In this document: positions 34,267-42,143 of the stretch, piece after piece
Layout of the letters: every line of letters begins with the position of its first letter
How positions within the stretch are numbered: position 1 is the first letter of the stretch
Origin: Elusimicrobiota bacterium
GTDB taxonomy: Bacteria > Elusimicrobiota > Elusimicrobia > FEN-1173
DNA: 64,000 bases
Reading direction: 5' to 3'
NCBI GenBank assembly: GCA_016721625.1
Contig: JADKHR010000001.1
Span: 1,364,001 to 1,428,000, forward strand
The notes under the pieces: generated by a model
Databases searched by the model: none
Told to the model about the DNA's origin: nothing
What the model saw: only the letters and a program-made list of their open reading frames with translations
Made by a program: the position numbers and the translations under genes

Positions 34267-35763
34267 TCACGGATGTCTCCATTTCAACCATTTCCGCAAC
34301 CGGATCCACTTCTTTTCCCCGTAAGGAAAATAATGGGGCCGCCCCCCCCGCGCCGACGACGATTCCACCCACAGAGTCCGCGTGAGCTCCGCCAGGCCTT
34401 CCGGGCCATGCACGCGCCCGAAACCGGAAGCCTTCGTTCCACCAAAAGGAGCGCGGACATCGTCCGCGCCATAGCCCCCGTCGTTAATCCACACCGTTCC
34501 GACCTGGATTTTACGAGCCACGGCCCGTGCGCGGGAAAGGTCGGACAACCAAACGCTGGCGGCAAGACCGCCGGGGGTGTCGTTGGCCAGCCGAACCATC
34601 TCCTCTTCGTCGGCCGCCCGGGAGAGAAGGACCACGGGGCCGGAGTATTCTTCCCGCGCGATGCGCGCGGCCGACGAAACATCGGCCAACACCGTCGGCT
34701 CAAAACAAAGGTCTCCTGGAGACCGCCGGCGTCCCCCCAACAGAACCCGCGCCCCCTCCTTTTTGGCTTCCCCCACCAGATCCTCGAGGAGGCACACCCG
34801 TTCTTCGTCCGGGAGAGGGCCGATTTCCGTGTCGGGAAACTCCGGGGCGCCGATCCGAAGCGAGGCGACGGCTTCCACGAAGAGGGCCGAAAAGAGATCG
34901 AAGACGCCGTCCTCCACAATGATCCGCCGGGCCGCCGCCCGATTTTGGCCTGCCTTGGAAAACGCGGCCCAAACAAGACCTCGCACCGCCCGCGCCAGAT
35001 CCGCCCCGTTGAATACCAAAGCCGCATCCTTCCCGGAAGACTGAAGAACCACGGGGGTTCCCGCTTCAGCGGCCGCGAGCATCAAAACCCGGCCTTCCGC
35101 CGCGGACCCCGTGAAAAATAATTTTTCCACGCCGGCCCGACAGAGGGTCTCTCCGGCCGCGCCGTCCCCATGGATCATTTCAAACACCCCCGGCGGGAAA
35201 CCGGCTTTGCGGAAAAGGTCTTCGGTGGCCGAAGCGGAAATGGGGGCGCCTGGAGAAGGTTTCCAAATCACCGTGTTGCCTGCCAGGAGAGCGGCCGCCA
35301 ATTGGAGAACGTCGTGGGCGAGGGAAAAAGGGCCGGAGTTGAGGACCCCGACCACCCCCAGGGGTTCCCGGAAGAGATCGAAACGTTTGACCCCGCGCAG
35401 GACATCCATCCAGGTTCGTGGTTCCCGGCGAGGCGCCAGCCAGTCCGGCCCCCGCCGCGCGAGGACGGACAACCCCTCGGAGGTGGCCAGGAAATCGGTC
35501 GAGAGGGTCTCGATCAACGGTTTCCCGATTTCCCGCGTCATCAAATGGGCCAGAGTCTCGGATTGAAGGAGAACGACGCGCCGGAGAGCGTCCAACCGAT
35601 CCACCCGGCGGGCTAAACTTTCCGCCGCCCAGAGGGGTTGGGCGCCCCGCGATCGTTCGATCGCCGAACGCACTTCCTCCGTTTGGGGTCCCGAAAAGCC
35701 CCGGCGGCTTTTGGATTCCCGCCGAATAAAAAGAAGGGGCGCGCCCGTCAAACGGTCGGTCAC
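34267..35763 (-). CDS. Aldehyde-dehydrogenase-fold protein lacking the catalytic residues
   Basis: This ~498-residue protein aligns along its whole length with the ALDH superfamily: AGNTVIWKPS, FFTGSAAEGR, PTVLADVSS with IAREEYSGPVV, and APFGGTKASGFGR. The catalytic cysteine motif GQxC reads GQNR, the general-base motif ELGGK reads QSSGK, and the oxyanion Asn of PWNFP is not present (SGPFS). The frame is intact and long, so this is a maintained pseudoenzyme rather than a decaying gene. GTG 35763 was chosen because it overlaps the preceding stop (GTGA); a start at 35802 is possible. Its role is unknown. Confidence 0.85.
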   Translation of the reverse strand: MTDRLTGAPLLFIRRESKSRRGFSGPQTEEVRSAIERSRGAQPLWAAESLARRVDRLDALRRVVLLQSETLAHLMTREIGKPLIETLSTDFLATSEGLSVLARRGPDWLAPRREPRTWMDVLRGVKRFDLFREPLGVVGVLNSGPFSLAHDVLQLAAALLAGNTVIWKPSPGAPISASATEDLFRKAGFPPGVFEMIHGDGAAGETLCRAGVEKLFFTGSAAEGRVLMLAAAEAGTPVVLQSSGKDAALVFNGADLARAVRGLVWAAFSKAGQNRAAARRIIVEDGVFDLFSALFVEAVASLRIGAPEFPDTEIGPLPDEERVCLLEDLVGEAKKEGARVLLGGRRRSPGDLCFEPTVLADVSSAARIAREEYSGPVVLLSRAADEEEMVRLANDTPGGLAASVWLSDLSRARAVARKIQVGTVWINDGGYGADDVRAPFGGTKASGFGRVHGPEGLAELTRTLWVESSSARGGRPHYFPYGEKKWIRLRKWLKWRHP

Positions 35764-35981
35764 AACGGCGTTTTTATCCTGCACGCCCGAATGGCGCACC
35801 ACCCTTTTCGAGCCTCAAAGAGCATGAAGACCCCGCCCAGAGCGGGCACGAGAACAGCCGCCCAGAGACCCACGCCCCAGGGACGCGAGAGAGTCAATGC
35901 CTGCCACAGGCTCACGACCAAAAGAGCCGCCCCGCAAACCGCGCGGACTTTCCGACCCCGCCCATCGATGTTTGGAATCAT
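35760..35981 (-). CDS. Small inner-membrane protein, YgaP-TM/DUF2892-like
   Basis: This 73-residue protein has two hydrophobic helices (VRAVCGAALLVVSLWQAL and GVGLWAAVLVPALGGVFMLF), followed by EARKGWCAIRACRIKTPL. The C-terminal GWCxxRA-x-x-KTP pattern is shared by many small membrane proteins of unknown function. ATG 35981 lies eight bases after an extended -10 box, so the mRNA is probably leaderless; it has no Shine-Dalgarno sequence. Its stop overlaps the ALDH-like start, so the two are translated together. Confidence 0.7.
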   Translation of the reverse strand: MIPNIDGRGRKVRAVCGAALLVVSLWQALTLSRPWGVGLWAAVLVPALGGVFMLFEARKGWCAIRACRIKTPL

Positions 35982-35989
35982 TTGAATGA

Positions 35990-35998
35990 ATTCTACCA
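35990..35998 (-). promoter_or_regulatory. Extended -10 promoter of the small membrane protein
   Basis: TGG-TAGAAT on the minus strand, ending eight bases before ATG 35981; no good -35 box is visible. Confidence 0.45.
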
Positions 35999-36078
35999 CA
36001 TGCTCGAAGGAGACTGTTCGTTCGGGAAAAGGGGAGGGACCTGAGCCGTTCCCGACAGGTATTTCTCGGACGGCTTAT

Positions 36079-36501
36079 TTAAGACGCGGGCGCGGTGAGG
36101 ACTCCGTCGGATTTGAGGTGCGGAACGTAGGCCATGTCTTCGTGAAGAATGTGTTGCACGATCCACTCGGAGAGCAAGAGAGACACCTGCATGGCCAGGA
36201 ACAGCTCGCCTCTCCGGTATCGATCCAAAAGCGTCCGCGTCCGCTCCTCCAACAACCGATGTTTCTCCCGATGGGCGGCCAACCCTGGGAACCCGGCCTC
36301 TTCCATTCCCCGTTCTTCAGCCCGGAAGTGGAGACTCGCGTAGTCCAGGAGAAAGGTGAGAGCCTGGATGACCGCCTCCTTTCGCCGTCCTTCCTCCAGG
36401 GCTTCGTTAAAAGCGTTCAACCGGCGAAAGAACTCCTGATGTTGTTGGTCTATGAGCGGAAGACCTGTTCTGTAATGTTCCAACCATTGAAGCTTGGCCA
36501 T
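36079..36501 (-). CDS. Bacteriohemerythrin
   Basis: This 140-residue four-helix oxygen-binding di-iron protein retains all expected ligands: DQQH near residue 23, LHFRAEE (His and Glu), HREKH (two His) and VQHILHED (His and Asp). ATG 36501 follows a GGGAGGA ribosome binding site and gives the typical MAKLQWLEHYRTGLPLID start. It follows the HAMP receptor gene by 48 bases on the same strand. This suggests an oxygen or redox input linked to that receptor, though it could simply store or scavenge oxygen. Confidence 0.93.
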   Translation of the reverse strand: MAKLQWLEHYRTGLPLIDQQHQEFFRRLNAFNEALEEGRRKEAVIQALTFLLDYASLHFRAEERGMEEAGFPGLAAHREKHRLLEERTRTLLDRYRRGELFLAMQVSLLLSEWIVQHILHEDMAYVPHLKSDGVLTAPAS

Positions 36502-36549
36502 GCCGTTCCTCCCGTTTTTTAATAGCGACCGGGTTCGCCCCACCAAATC

Positions 36550-37737
36550 CTATTCCAACCGTCGGGATTCGGGAACGTCCCCCCCCATCTGAGCCAAGAT
36601 ATCCCTAAACGCATTGACCGCCGAATCAAATTCATCCTTACCTTGAGCCGTTACTGGTCCAGGCGCCCTTCCCGCACCTTGCCCCCCCATCGCCGTGGAG
36701 GGAGCGGCCGTGCCTTCGGCCCTCTGGCCCGCGGCCTGTCCCCGGAGCCCTGCGGAGGAGGGGGCGGCCGTGCCTTCGGCCCTCTGGCCCGCGGCCTGTC
36801 CCCGGAGCCCTGCGGAGGAGGGGGCGGCCGTGCCTTCGGCCCTCTGGCCCGCGGCCTGTCCCCGGAGCCCTGCGGAGGGGGCGGCGGAGGGGGCTGATGG
36901 GACGGTGGGGGGAGCCGACTGAACCGGACCGGGCCCCTTTGTCGACTCCGGAATTTCCACGGGAGGGGGCGAGGCTTTAGGCCGAGTGAGCTGGATGGCC
37001 ATCTCCCCGATACTCCGGGCCAGCTCGGTCAGCTCGTTCCCGCCGGAAAACTGAAGGGCCTGCCCCTTTTCCCCCCGGGCCACCCGATCGGCCCAGGAGC
37101 GAAGTTCACGGATGGGGCTGATGACCGACCGATAAAGGGCGAAGAGAAAAACCAACCCCAAAAAAGCCACGAGGCCAAGCCCCCCCAACAAACTCAAATG
37201 GTTCCGCCGGAGTTCTGCCAGCATGCGGCGTTCAGTGCGCTCTTTCTCCGCCTCGGTGCGGCCTTTGACCACGCTGAAAACCGCCAAGGCTTTGACGGCC
37301 GCGGGGGAGAACTCTTTTTCCACCGCCCCCATGGCCTCCGACCGGCGCCCGGCCTCCAACAGGTCCTCGATATTTTTTGCGGGCTCAGCGATGGCGTCGT
37401 TCACCTTCCGGACGGCGGGGATTTCTTCGCCCTGGGCTTCCCGCGCCTTCGCCGACTTTTCCCATTGGGCCAGTCGTTGACGGGTTTGCGCCGCCGCCTG
37501 GGCCAATTGAAGTTTTTCGGCTTCGTCGTTCAGCAGGACGTAATTCTCCAGGGCGCGAACTTGGCGGACGAGAAAATACTCAATGTCGGTCACCGCCGCG
37601 TGGGTCTTCATGGCTCGGCGGCTGTCGGCGAAGGCCGCCTCCTCCCGGCGGATGTTGAGAAAACACCAGGCTCCGACCGAACCGGAAACCCACGCAAAAA
37701 AGAGCGCGAAGAGAACGACCTTGGAACGGATCTTCAT
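36550..37737 (-). CDS. HAMP-domain membrane receptor without output domain, with tandem repeats
   Basis: This 395-residue protein has an N-terminal membrane helix (residues ~7-27) and a periplasmic four-helix-bundle-like sensor domain rich in Ala/Glu (~28-180). A second membrane helix (~182-204) precedes a HAMP domain starting VISPIRELRSWADRVARGE. After that comes a Pro/Ala/Ser-rich tail with three identical 20-residue repeats (GLRGQAAGQRAEGTAAP), about residues 285-345, and a short helical end. No methyl-accepting, kinase or cyclase domain exists, so any signal must pass to partner proteins. It lies between the PorV-like gene and the bacteriohemerythrin, in the same direction with short gaps. 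Confidence 0.75.
   Translation of the reverse strand: MKIRSKVVLFALFFAWVSGSVGAWCFLNIRREEAAFADSRRAMKTHAAVTDIEYFLVRQVRALENYVLLNDEAEKLQLAQAAAQTRQRLAQWEKSAKAREAQGEEIPAVRKVNDAIAEPAKNIEDLLEAGRRSEAMGAVEKEFSPAAVKALAVFSVVKGRTEAEKERTERRMLAELRRNHLSLLGGLGLVAFLGLVFLFALYRSVISPIRELRSWADRVARGEKGQALQFSGGNELTELARSIGEMAIQLTRPKASPPPVEIPESTKGPGPVQSAPPTVPSAPSAAPSAGLRGQAAGQRAEGTAAPSSAGLRGQAAGQRAEGTAAPSSAGLRGQAAGQRAEGTAAPSTAMGGQGAGRAPGPVTAQGKDEFDSAVNAFRDILAQMGGDVPESRRLE
36704..36878. repeat. 60-bp perfect tandem repeat, about 2.9 copies
   Basis: The unit from 36721 to 36780 is repeated base-for-base at 36781-36840 and continues to about 36878; 36704-36720 also matches. The period is divisible by three, so the HAMP protein frame is kept whatever the copy number. 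Perfect identity implies a recent expansion. Confidence 0.9.
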
Positions 37738-37757
37738 GGAAAATCCTCGTCTTCGGC

Positions 37758-39380
37758 CTAAGGGTTTTTCAACTTGGCCAATTCGTTTTTGACTTCGGAA
37801 AGGTCAATGCCGGACCGCGAATAACGTTTGATCATGCGTTCCAGCAAGGAAATCCGTTCCGTCACATCTCCCCCCTGGGCCACCGTTTTCTTATAAAAGT
37901 CCAGGGTGATGCGATAATCCGTGGACACCTGGGCCAGGTCGGACTTGACGCGTTCCAGTTCTCGGGCCGCCCGGGAAACGTCCACGCCCGTCTTGGAATA
38001 TTTTCCCAGGATGCCGTTTAAGAGTTCGATCCGACCTGCCAAGCTTTCACCCCGCGACACCTGGGCACCGTAGCCCCGCATGGCCGCCTCGTAGGCGGCT
38101 GAATATTCCCGGTACGCCTTGTCCCGGGCCAACCGCTCCCTCTCCGCGGCGGAGAGAACCCGGGTAGGAACGGGGACGGCGGCGGCGGGCTTGGCGCCCG
38201 CTTTCTTGGCCGCGGCCAACTCCGCTTTCAACCGCTCCACATCGGTGGCATACTGGTTCAATAACTTATTCCGCTCCGCGCGAATGAAAGCGGATTCGGC
38301 CTCCGCTGTTTTCAAAGCCGCTTCGGCCCGGGCGGTGGCCTCCCGCTCTTCCCGCATCATTTCGTATAGCTCGTCCTCCGCCGGCGCCCGTCCGAACTTG
38401 TACGACAACGAAATATTGTGCAGGTTCCCCGTCTCGTCCGCGGCGCCCAGCGGAAGGGTGAACACGTAATCCAAGACAACCCCGTTCACTTCATACCCGG
38501 CCCCCACGTTCACCTGTCGATAATCCCGACCGCCCACGCCCGCGCCGCCCCGCACCGCGAGCATTCCGTACCGTTTGAACGCCCATAGCCGTTCCCCGCC
38601 CAACTGCAGTCGGGTGTCCGCTTGGCCGGTCAGAAACGTCCGGTGGGTGAGGTCCGCCGTCACTTTGAGTAGCTTTTTATCGTACACCGCGCCGAGCCGC
38701 GTGATCATGGGAAGCCGGTCATCGCTCACCAGTCCCAGATCCGGTCGGTTGGCGTTCAAAAGAGAGAGCCCCAACCGAATGTCCGGGAGGATCGTATAGA
38801 GAGCTCCCAGGTCCACCCCGAGCGCCGTCTTTGAATGGCCGTTTAGGAAGACGGGGTCCTGGGCTCCCGTTCGGTTCCCCGGGTTCGCGCCGGAAAAGGC
38901 GTTGGCCGTGTCGGCGTTTTCCCCATACGATCGGTCCAGCATTTTCAACCCCACGCCCAGGGACATCCGTTTTTCCATGAGTGATTTGCCGTAGGCCAAG
39001 GTGGTGGTGCGTTCTTTAAAGAGACTGTCCACCCGGAACTCCTGATATCCAATTCCGAGCCCTCCCCAGCGGCGATCCGCCGGGAGCGGCAAGGCGGCGC
39101 CGATGAAAGTCTGGGCCGTATGGGTTTGGTCCGACAGGCCGGGGTAGAGCCGAGCGTAATAGGCCGTCACTTCGGGCCGATAAAGGGTCCCCAATCCGGC
39201 GGGATTGTAGTAGAGGCTGTGAACGTCGTCCGCCAGCCCCGTGAACGCCCCCCCCAGGGCCGCGGGCCGCGCACCGACGGGGGACTCGTCAAAAGCCAGC
39301 GAAAGAGATGGGGAGACACCCAAAGACGCCGCCAACAAAATGGACCCAAAAAAGCGCCGACCGGCGCCGTTGTTCGCCAT
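37758..39380 (-). CDS. PorV/PorQ-like outer-membrane barrel with coiled-coil extension
   Basis: This 540-residue protein has a signal peptide (MANNGAGRRFFGSILLAASL...SLA) and a barrel domain of the PorV/PorQ (UPF0164-like) type: GARPAALGGAFTGLADDVHSLYYNPAGLG near the N-terminus and FTLPLGAADETGNLHNISLSYKFG at about residue 330. The rest (~335-540) is Ala/Glu/Lys-rich and predicted coiled coil, with two similar segments (LLNGILGKYSKTGVDVS and LLERMIKRYSRSGIDLS). ATG 39380 is preferred because GGGAGGA precedes it. PorV acts in type IX secretion in Bacteroidota; that role is not shown here. Confidence 0.75.
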   Translation of the reverse strand: MANNGAGRRFFGSILLAASLGVSPSLSLAFDESPVGARPAALGGAFTGLADDVHSLYYNPAGLGTLYRPEVTAYYARLYPGLSDQTHTAQTFIGAALPLPADRRWGGLGIGYQEFRVDSLFKERTTTLAYGKSLMEKRMSLGVGLKMLDRSYGENADTANAFSGANPGNRTGAQDPVFLNGHSKTALGVDLGALYTILPDIRLGLSLLNANRPDLGLVSDDRLPMITRLGAVYDKKLLKVTADLTHRTFLTGQADTRLQLGGERLWAFKRYGMLAVRGGAGVGGRDYRQVNVGAGYEVNGVVLDYVFTLPLGAADETGNLHNISLSYKFGRAPAEDELYEMMREEREATARAEAALKTAEAESAFIRAERNKLLNQYATDVERLKAELAAAKKAGAKPAAAVPVPTRVLSAAERERLARDKAYREYSAAYEAAMRGYGAQVSRGESLAGRIELLNGILGKYSKTGVDVSRAARELERVKSDLAQVSTDYRITLDFYKKTVAQGGDVTERISLLERMIKRYSRSGIDLSEVKNELAKLKNP

Positions 39381-39412
39381 GATTTCGTCCTCCCGAAAAC
39401 GCCGCTCACTGT

Positions 39413-39799
39413 TCATTTCACCACCGCCAAGACGCCGCTCAAGGTTTTCCCGTCCCCTTCAATCCGATAAATATAGGGCCCCGGCCGCACGACCCGGCCG
39501 GTCCGGTCCCGGCCGTCCCACATCAGGCTGTCCACTGTCGGAACGCCCCCCGGTGCGGGAACCAAGGAGGAAACCTCGGCGCCCGTCATGTCCAGGATAA
39601 CCCCCGAAACTTCGGTAAGACTGGGGTTGTCCAACTGAAAAAAAGTAACGTCGTTGATCCCGTCCCCGTTCGGAGAGAAAATGCGGGGCACGACGCCGGT
39701 GTTCGGGTCGAGCGACAACCCGGCCGCCGGAACGGCCAATAAAATCCCTCCCAGCCAGAGCAGGGCGCGAAATCGGTGTTGGTTGGTTTGTCGTTTCAT
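39413..39799 (-). CDS. Secreted mini-protein made of one FlgD/gliding-type C-terminal domain
   Basis: This 128-residue protein has a signal peptide (RALLWLGGILLAVPAAGLS) and then only one domain: VPRIFSPNGDGINDVTFF, SLMWDGRDRTGRVVRPGPYIYRIEGDGK, ending GVLAVVK. This is the FlgD-Ig or gliding-motility C-terminal-like domain that usually ends large surface proteins. Here it stands alone. The neighbouring Fn3 protein ends in the same domain (GVFPRIFSPNGDGANDVVYF). It is encoded between that protein and the PorV-like gene with tiny gaps, so the three are probably one transcript. Confidence 0.75.
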   Translation of the reverse strand: MKRQTNQHRFRALLWLGGILLAVPAAGLSLDPNTGVVPRIFSPNGDGINDVTFFQLDNPSLTEVSGVILDMTGAEVSSLVPAPGGVPTVDSLMWDGRDRTGRVVRPGPYIYRIEGDGKTLSGVLAVVK

Positions 39800-39801
39800 T
39801 C

Positions 39802-41409
39802 TTAGTGGGCCGCCACGATGGTTCCCGTGATGGTTTTCCCCTCCCCTTTGATCTGGTAAATATATACACCCGCCGGAACGATCTGTCCAGACTTATCCCG
39901 TCCGTCCCACATCAAACTGTCCGGCGTCGGCGCTCCGGCCCCGCCGGGCCGGAGCGTTCCCACGTCGGCCCCGGACATATCGATCACCCGCCCCTCCAGG
40001 GACGACCCGTTCGGATTTTGCACGACGAAGTAGACCACATCGTTCGCCCCGTCGCCATTGGGCGAGAAGATGCGGGGGAAGACCCCGGCCTTGTCCAGGG
40101 TCAGTTCCGTCGCCACCTCGAACTGGCGGACTTGGTAGACGCCCGGGAGCCCCGTTTGGAACGAAACGGCGACATCGCCCGGAATGATATTGCTGGCGTC
40201 CACGTTCGCCTGGCTCACTTTCACCCACGCCGTGCCGTTCCACCAGAGGACGCCCACCTTCTTTTGGTCCACGGGCCCGCCCGACCCTTGATAATTGAGG
40301 ACCACCGTCATCTCCGGCCGGGAGAAGGCGAAGTCGCCCGGCGCGTGAGACCCGTCCGCCTGCCGCAGACCCACCGTGTAAGTGCTCTGGGTTCGGGTCC
40401 CGCCCTGGGTCGACAGGGGAGACGTGTTCGGTTCCACATAAAGGAGATAGTCTGAACCCGCCGATTTCAGTTCTGGGATCAACCCTTCGGGCAGGGTGAC
40501 GCGCGTATAGGTGAGATCCTGGGCCAGCCCCGTCTGGCCCAGGAAGGCCTGGGGCGTCACTTGCAGGAAGTTGGACCCCGCGACAGGAGACTCCCGTCCG
40601 GTCGAGTCCACCGCGACGATCAGGAAGTAGCTGTCCACCAACGGTGTGGTAATGTCGAAAGAGAGCGGTCCGGCCAAGGGGACGTTGGCGACGGTGATGC
40701 TGGACGCCCCAAAATTAAAGAGGCTGGTGGACCGGTAGACCCGGTAAGAAGCCAGGTCCGAGATGGGGCTCCCGTCCGCGTTGATCGTCACCGGCGGCCA
40801 GGTCACGGTGTGCCCCGTGCCCGTCGGCGTCACCACCAACCCCGCCACGGGAGCGGGGAACAGGTTGTCCCCCACCCCTGTCACGGCCGTCGCTTGGAGG
40901 AGGGGGGACGCCGCATTGGCGTCGATGGGCGACGTGTTTCCCACATCGTCCACGCTCTCCACCGCGAACCAATAGGCGGTCCCCTGGGCCAAGTCGATGA
41001 CCATGGGCGTTTCCGGCGTCCCCGGCGCGCTCGGGACCAAAGGCGGGAACGACGCCGTTAAAGCTTTGTTCCACCACGTGGTCGTGCTTCCTCCCAAACT
41101 GATTTCGCTCGCTATGGAAAACGTTGCGTATTTCACCACGTAAGAGGTGACTGCTCCCGACGTCGTGAATATTCCACCGTTTTCCTCGGGCGCCGTCCAG
41201 GTTAAGACCACCTGGCCGGGAGTCACCGTGGCCAGCGCGGCCAGGTCTGGAACCGCGTTCGGAGGGAACGTGTCCGCGATGCCCACCGTGAGCGTCAGGT
41301 CTGCCGTGAGCGCGGCCCGGCCTGGGACCGGCCCAAAGGCAAAAAGGCTCCCCAAAAGCGCCAAAAGCGCTTCAAGAGGAACCTTCCTATGAGCCTTGGA
41401 CCGCGTCAT
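39802..41409 (-). CDS. Secreted fibronectin type III protein with FlgD-like C-terminal domain
   Basis: This 535-residue protein has a signal peptide (LEALLALLGSLFAFGPVPGRA). At least two Fn3-like domains follow (PDLAALATVTPGQVVLTWTAP, then LVVTPTGTGHTVTWPPV). A beta-rich central region with WWNGTAWVKVSQANVD leads to a C-terminal FlgD/gliding-type domain (FPRIFSPNGDGANDVVYF ... YIYQIKGEGKTITGTIVAAH). The mature N-terminus TADLTLTV resembles that of the small secreted proteins upstream (TADLTITV). It is probably exported and surface-displayed. AAGGAG lies 11 bases before the ATG. Confidence 0.75.
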   Translation of the reverse strand: MTRSKAHRKVPLEALLALLGSLFAFGPVPGRAALTADLTLTVGIADTFPPNAVPDLAALATVTPGQVVLTWTAPEENGGIFTTSGAVTSYVVKYATFSIASEISLGGSTTTWWNKALTASFPPLVPSAPGTPETPMVIDLAQGTAYWFAVESVDDVGNTSPIDANAASPLLQATAVTGVGDNLFPAPVAGLVVTPTGTGHTVTWPPVTINADGSPISDLASYRVYRSTSLFNFGASSITVANVPLAGPLSFDITTPLVDSYFLIVAVDSTGRESPVAGSNFLQVTPQAFLGQTGLAQDLTYTRVTLPEGLIPELKSAGSDYLLYVEPNTSPLSTQGGTRTQSTYTVGLRQADGSHAPGDFAFSRPEMTVVLNYQGSGGPVDQKKVGVLWWNGTAWVKVSQANVDASNIIPGDVAVSFQTGLPGVYQVRQFEVATELTLDKAGVFPRIFSPNGDGANDVVYFVVQNPNGSSLEGRVIDMSGADVGTLRPGGAGAPTPDSLMWDGRDKSGQIVPAGVYIYQIKGEGKTITGTIVAAH

Positions 41410-41517
41410 GACACGCGCCGCTCCTTATATTCTTCCTATGGCCGCCTGAACCGCTCCCTCTTCCCGCGGGCCCGCGGGGAAGGCGTTTCCGCCCTCCCCG
41501 CCCGGGCCGTCGCTCGA

Positions 41518-41535
41518 AAGACCGGAGGCGGTCTT
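41518..41535 (-). terminator. Hairpin after secreted-protein gene, copy 1
   Basis: AAGACCG-CCTC-CGGTCTT (7-bp stem, minus strand) begins 15 bases after the stop codon, with a longer GC hairpin further on (41459-41481). It probably limits read-through to the Fn3 gene, so the small protein would be made in excess. Confidence 0.5.
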
Positions 41536-41550
41536 CTCCTCTCGGCTCCC

Positions 41551-42094
41551 CTAGTTCGCCGAGACTTCCACCACGAACGTCCGCACGCCAGACACCGTCG
41601 AGCTCGTCGGCATGTCCATCTTAAACCACAGTCCCCTCGTCGCCAACGCCACCACCGCCGACGCGTCCTGGTCCCCGAATACACTCCCCCACGCCCGTCG
41701 CCACCACCGGCGCCACTTGCGTCAACAGGTCGTCGTTCGCCAGGAACGCTCCCGCCAGCGGAGGAACCGCGCTGTCGTCAAAGAGCGCCCGCAGGTTGTA
41801 GGTGTTCGCTCCCGCCGCCGCTCCCGAGCTCCACGTCCCGTCCGCCGTCTTGATTCGAAGCCCGAACGCTTCCACGATGTTCCCGTCGTTCGTCACCGTC
41901 ACCGAAGACGACAGCTGGTCCACCGCCGCGAGGTTCAGGTTCCCAAGGTTCAACGACGCCTGCGACAGCGCCACGCTCTTGTTCCCCACAGGCGTCACCG
42001 TGATCGTCAGGTCCGCCGTCGCCGCCGCCTTCACCGTCCCCACGAACACCGCCATGCTTCCCAGAACTAACACAACCGCCAGTAGCTTTTTCAT
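41551..42094 (-). CDS. Small secreted protein, copy 1, broken near its C-terminus by two one-base deletions
   Basis: The N-terminal ~140 residues equal those of copy 2, including signal peptide MKKLLAVVLVLGSMAVFVG and TADLTITVTPVGNKS. At 41673-41676 and 41686-41690 one C is missing from each run compared with copy 2. The frame is lost before the conserved end (LWFKMDMPTSSTVSG), and unrelated residues follow. With both bases restored the gene would again encode 181 residues. Either these are read errors or this is the decaying copy of a recent duplication. The function of the intact protein is unknown. Confidence 0.75.
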
Positions 42095-42143
42095 GGTGTT
42101 GCCTCCGTTTTCTTTCGATTGGACTGCTTTAAATTCAACCACC

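Larger units (their letters stand above)
41442..42109. repeat. Direct repeat copy 1 (668 bp)
   Basis: It is about 99.5% identical to 43127-43796, in the same orientation. It covers a whole small secreted-protein gene plus its downstream hairpins. It differs by one C missing at 41673-41676, one C missing at 41686-41690, one synonymous change and one change at 41449. Confidence 0.95.

Noticed and set aside
34126..35121. Plus-strand open frame of 331 codons
   Set aside because: It is antisense to the ALDH-fold gene, which shows clear homology along its whole length; the plus-strand product has no domain.
36704..36878. Possible CRISPR array
   Set aside because: The units are contiguous without unique spacers and keep the protein frame; this is a coding minisatellite.
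36643..36922. Plus-strand repetitive glycine-rich open frames
   Set aside because: They are the other strand of the 60-bp tandem repeat in the HAMP receptor gene and have no signal, domain or ribosome binding site.
36079..41409. Declaring a type IX secretion system
   Set aside because: Only a PorV-like barrel and FlgD/gliding-type domains are present; the core channel and motor genes (sov, porK/L/M/N) are not in the window.
41551..42094. Calling copy 1 of the secreted protein a true pseudogene
   Set aside because: The only disruptive differences are two homopolymer contractions, the same error type found in parB and cysH, so read error is at least as likely as decay.
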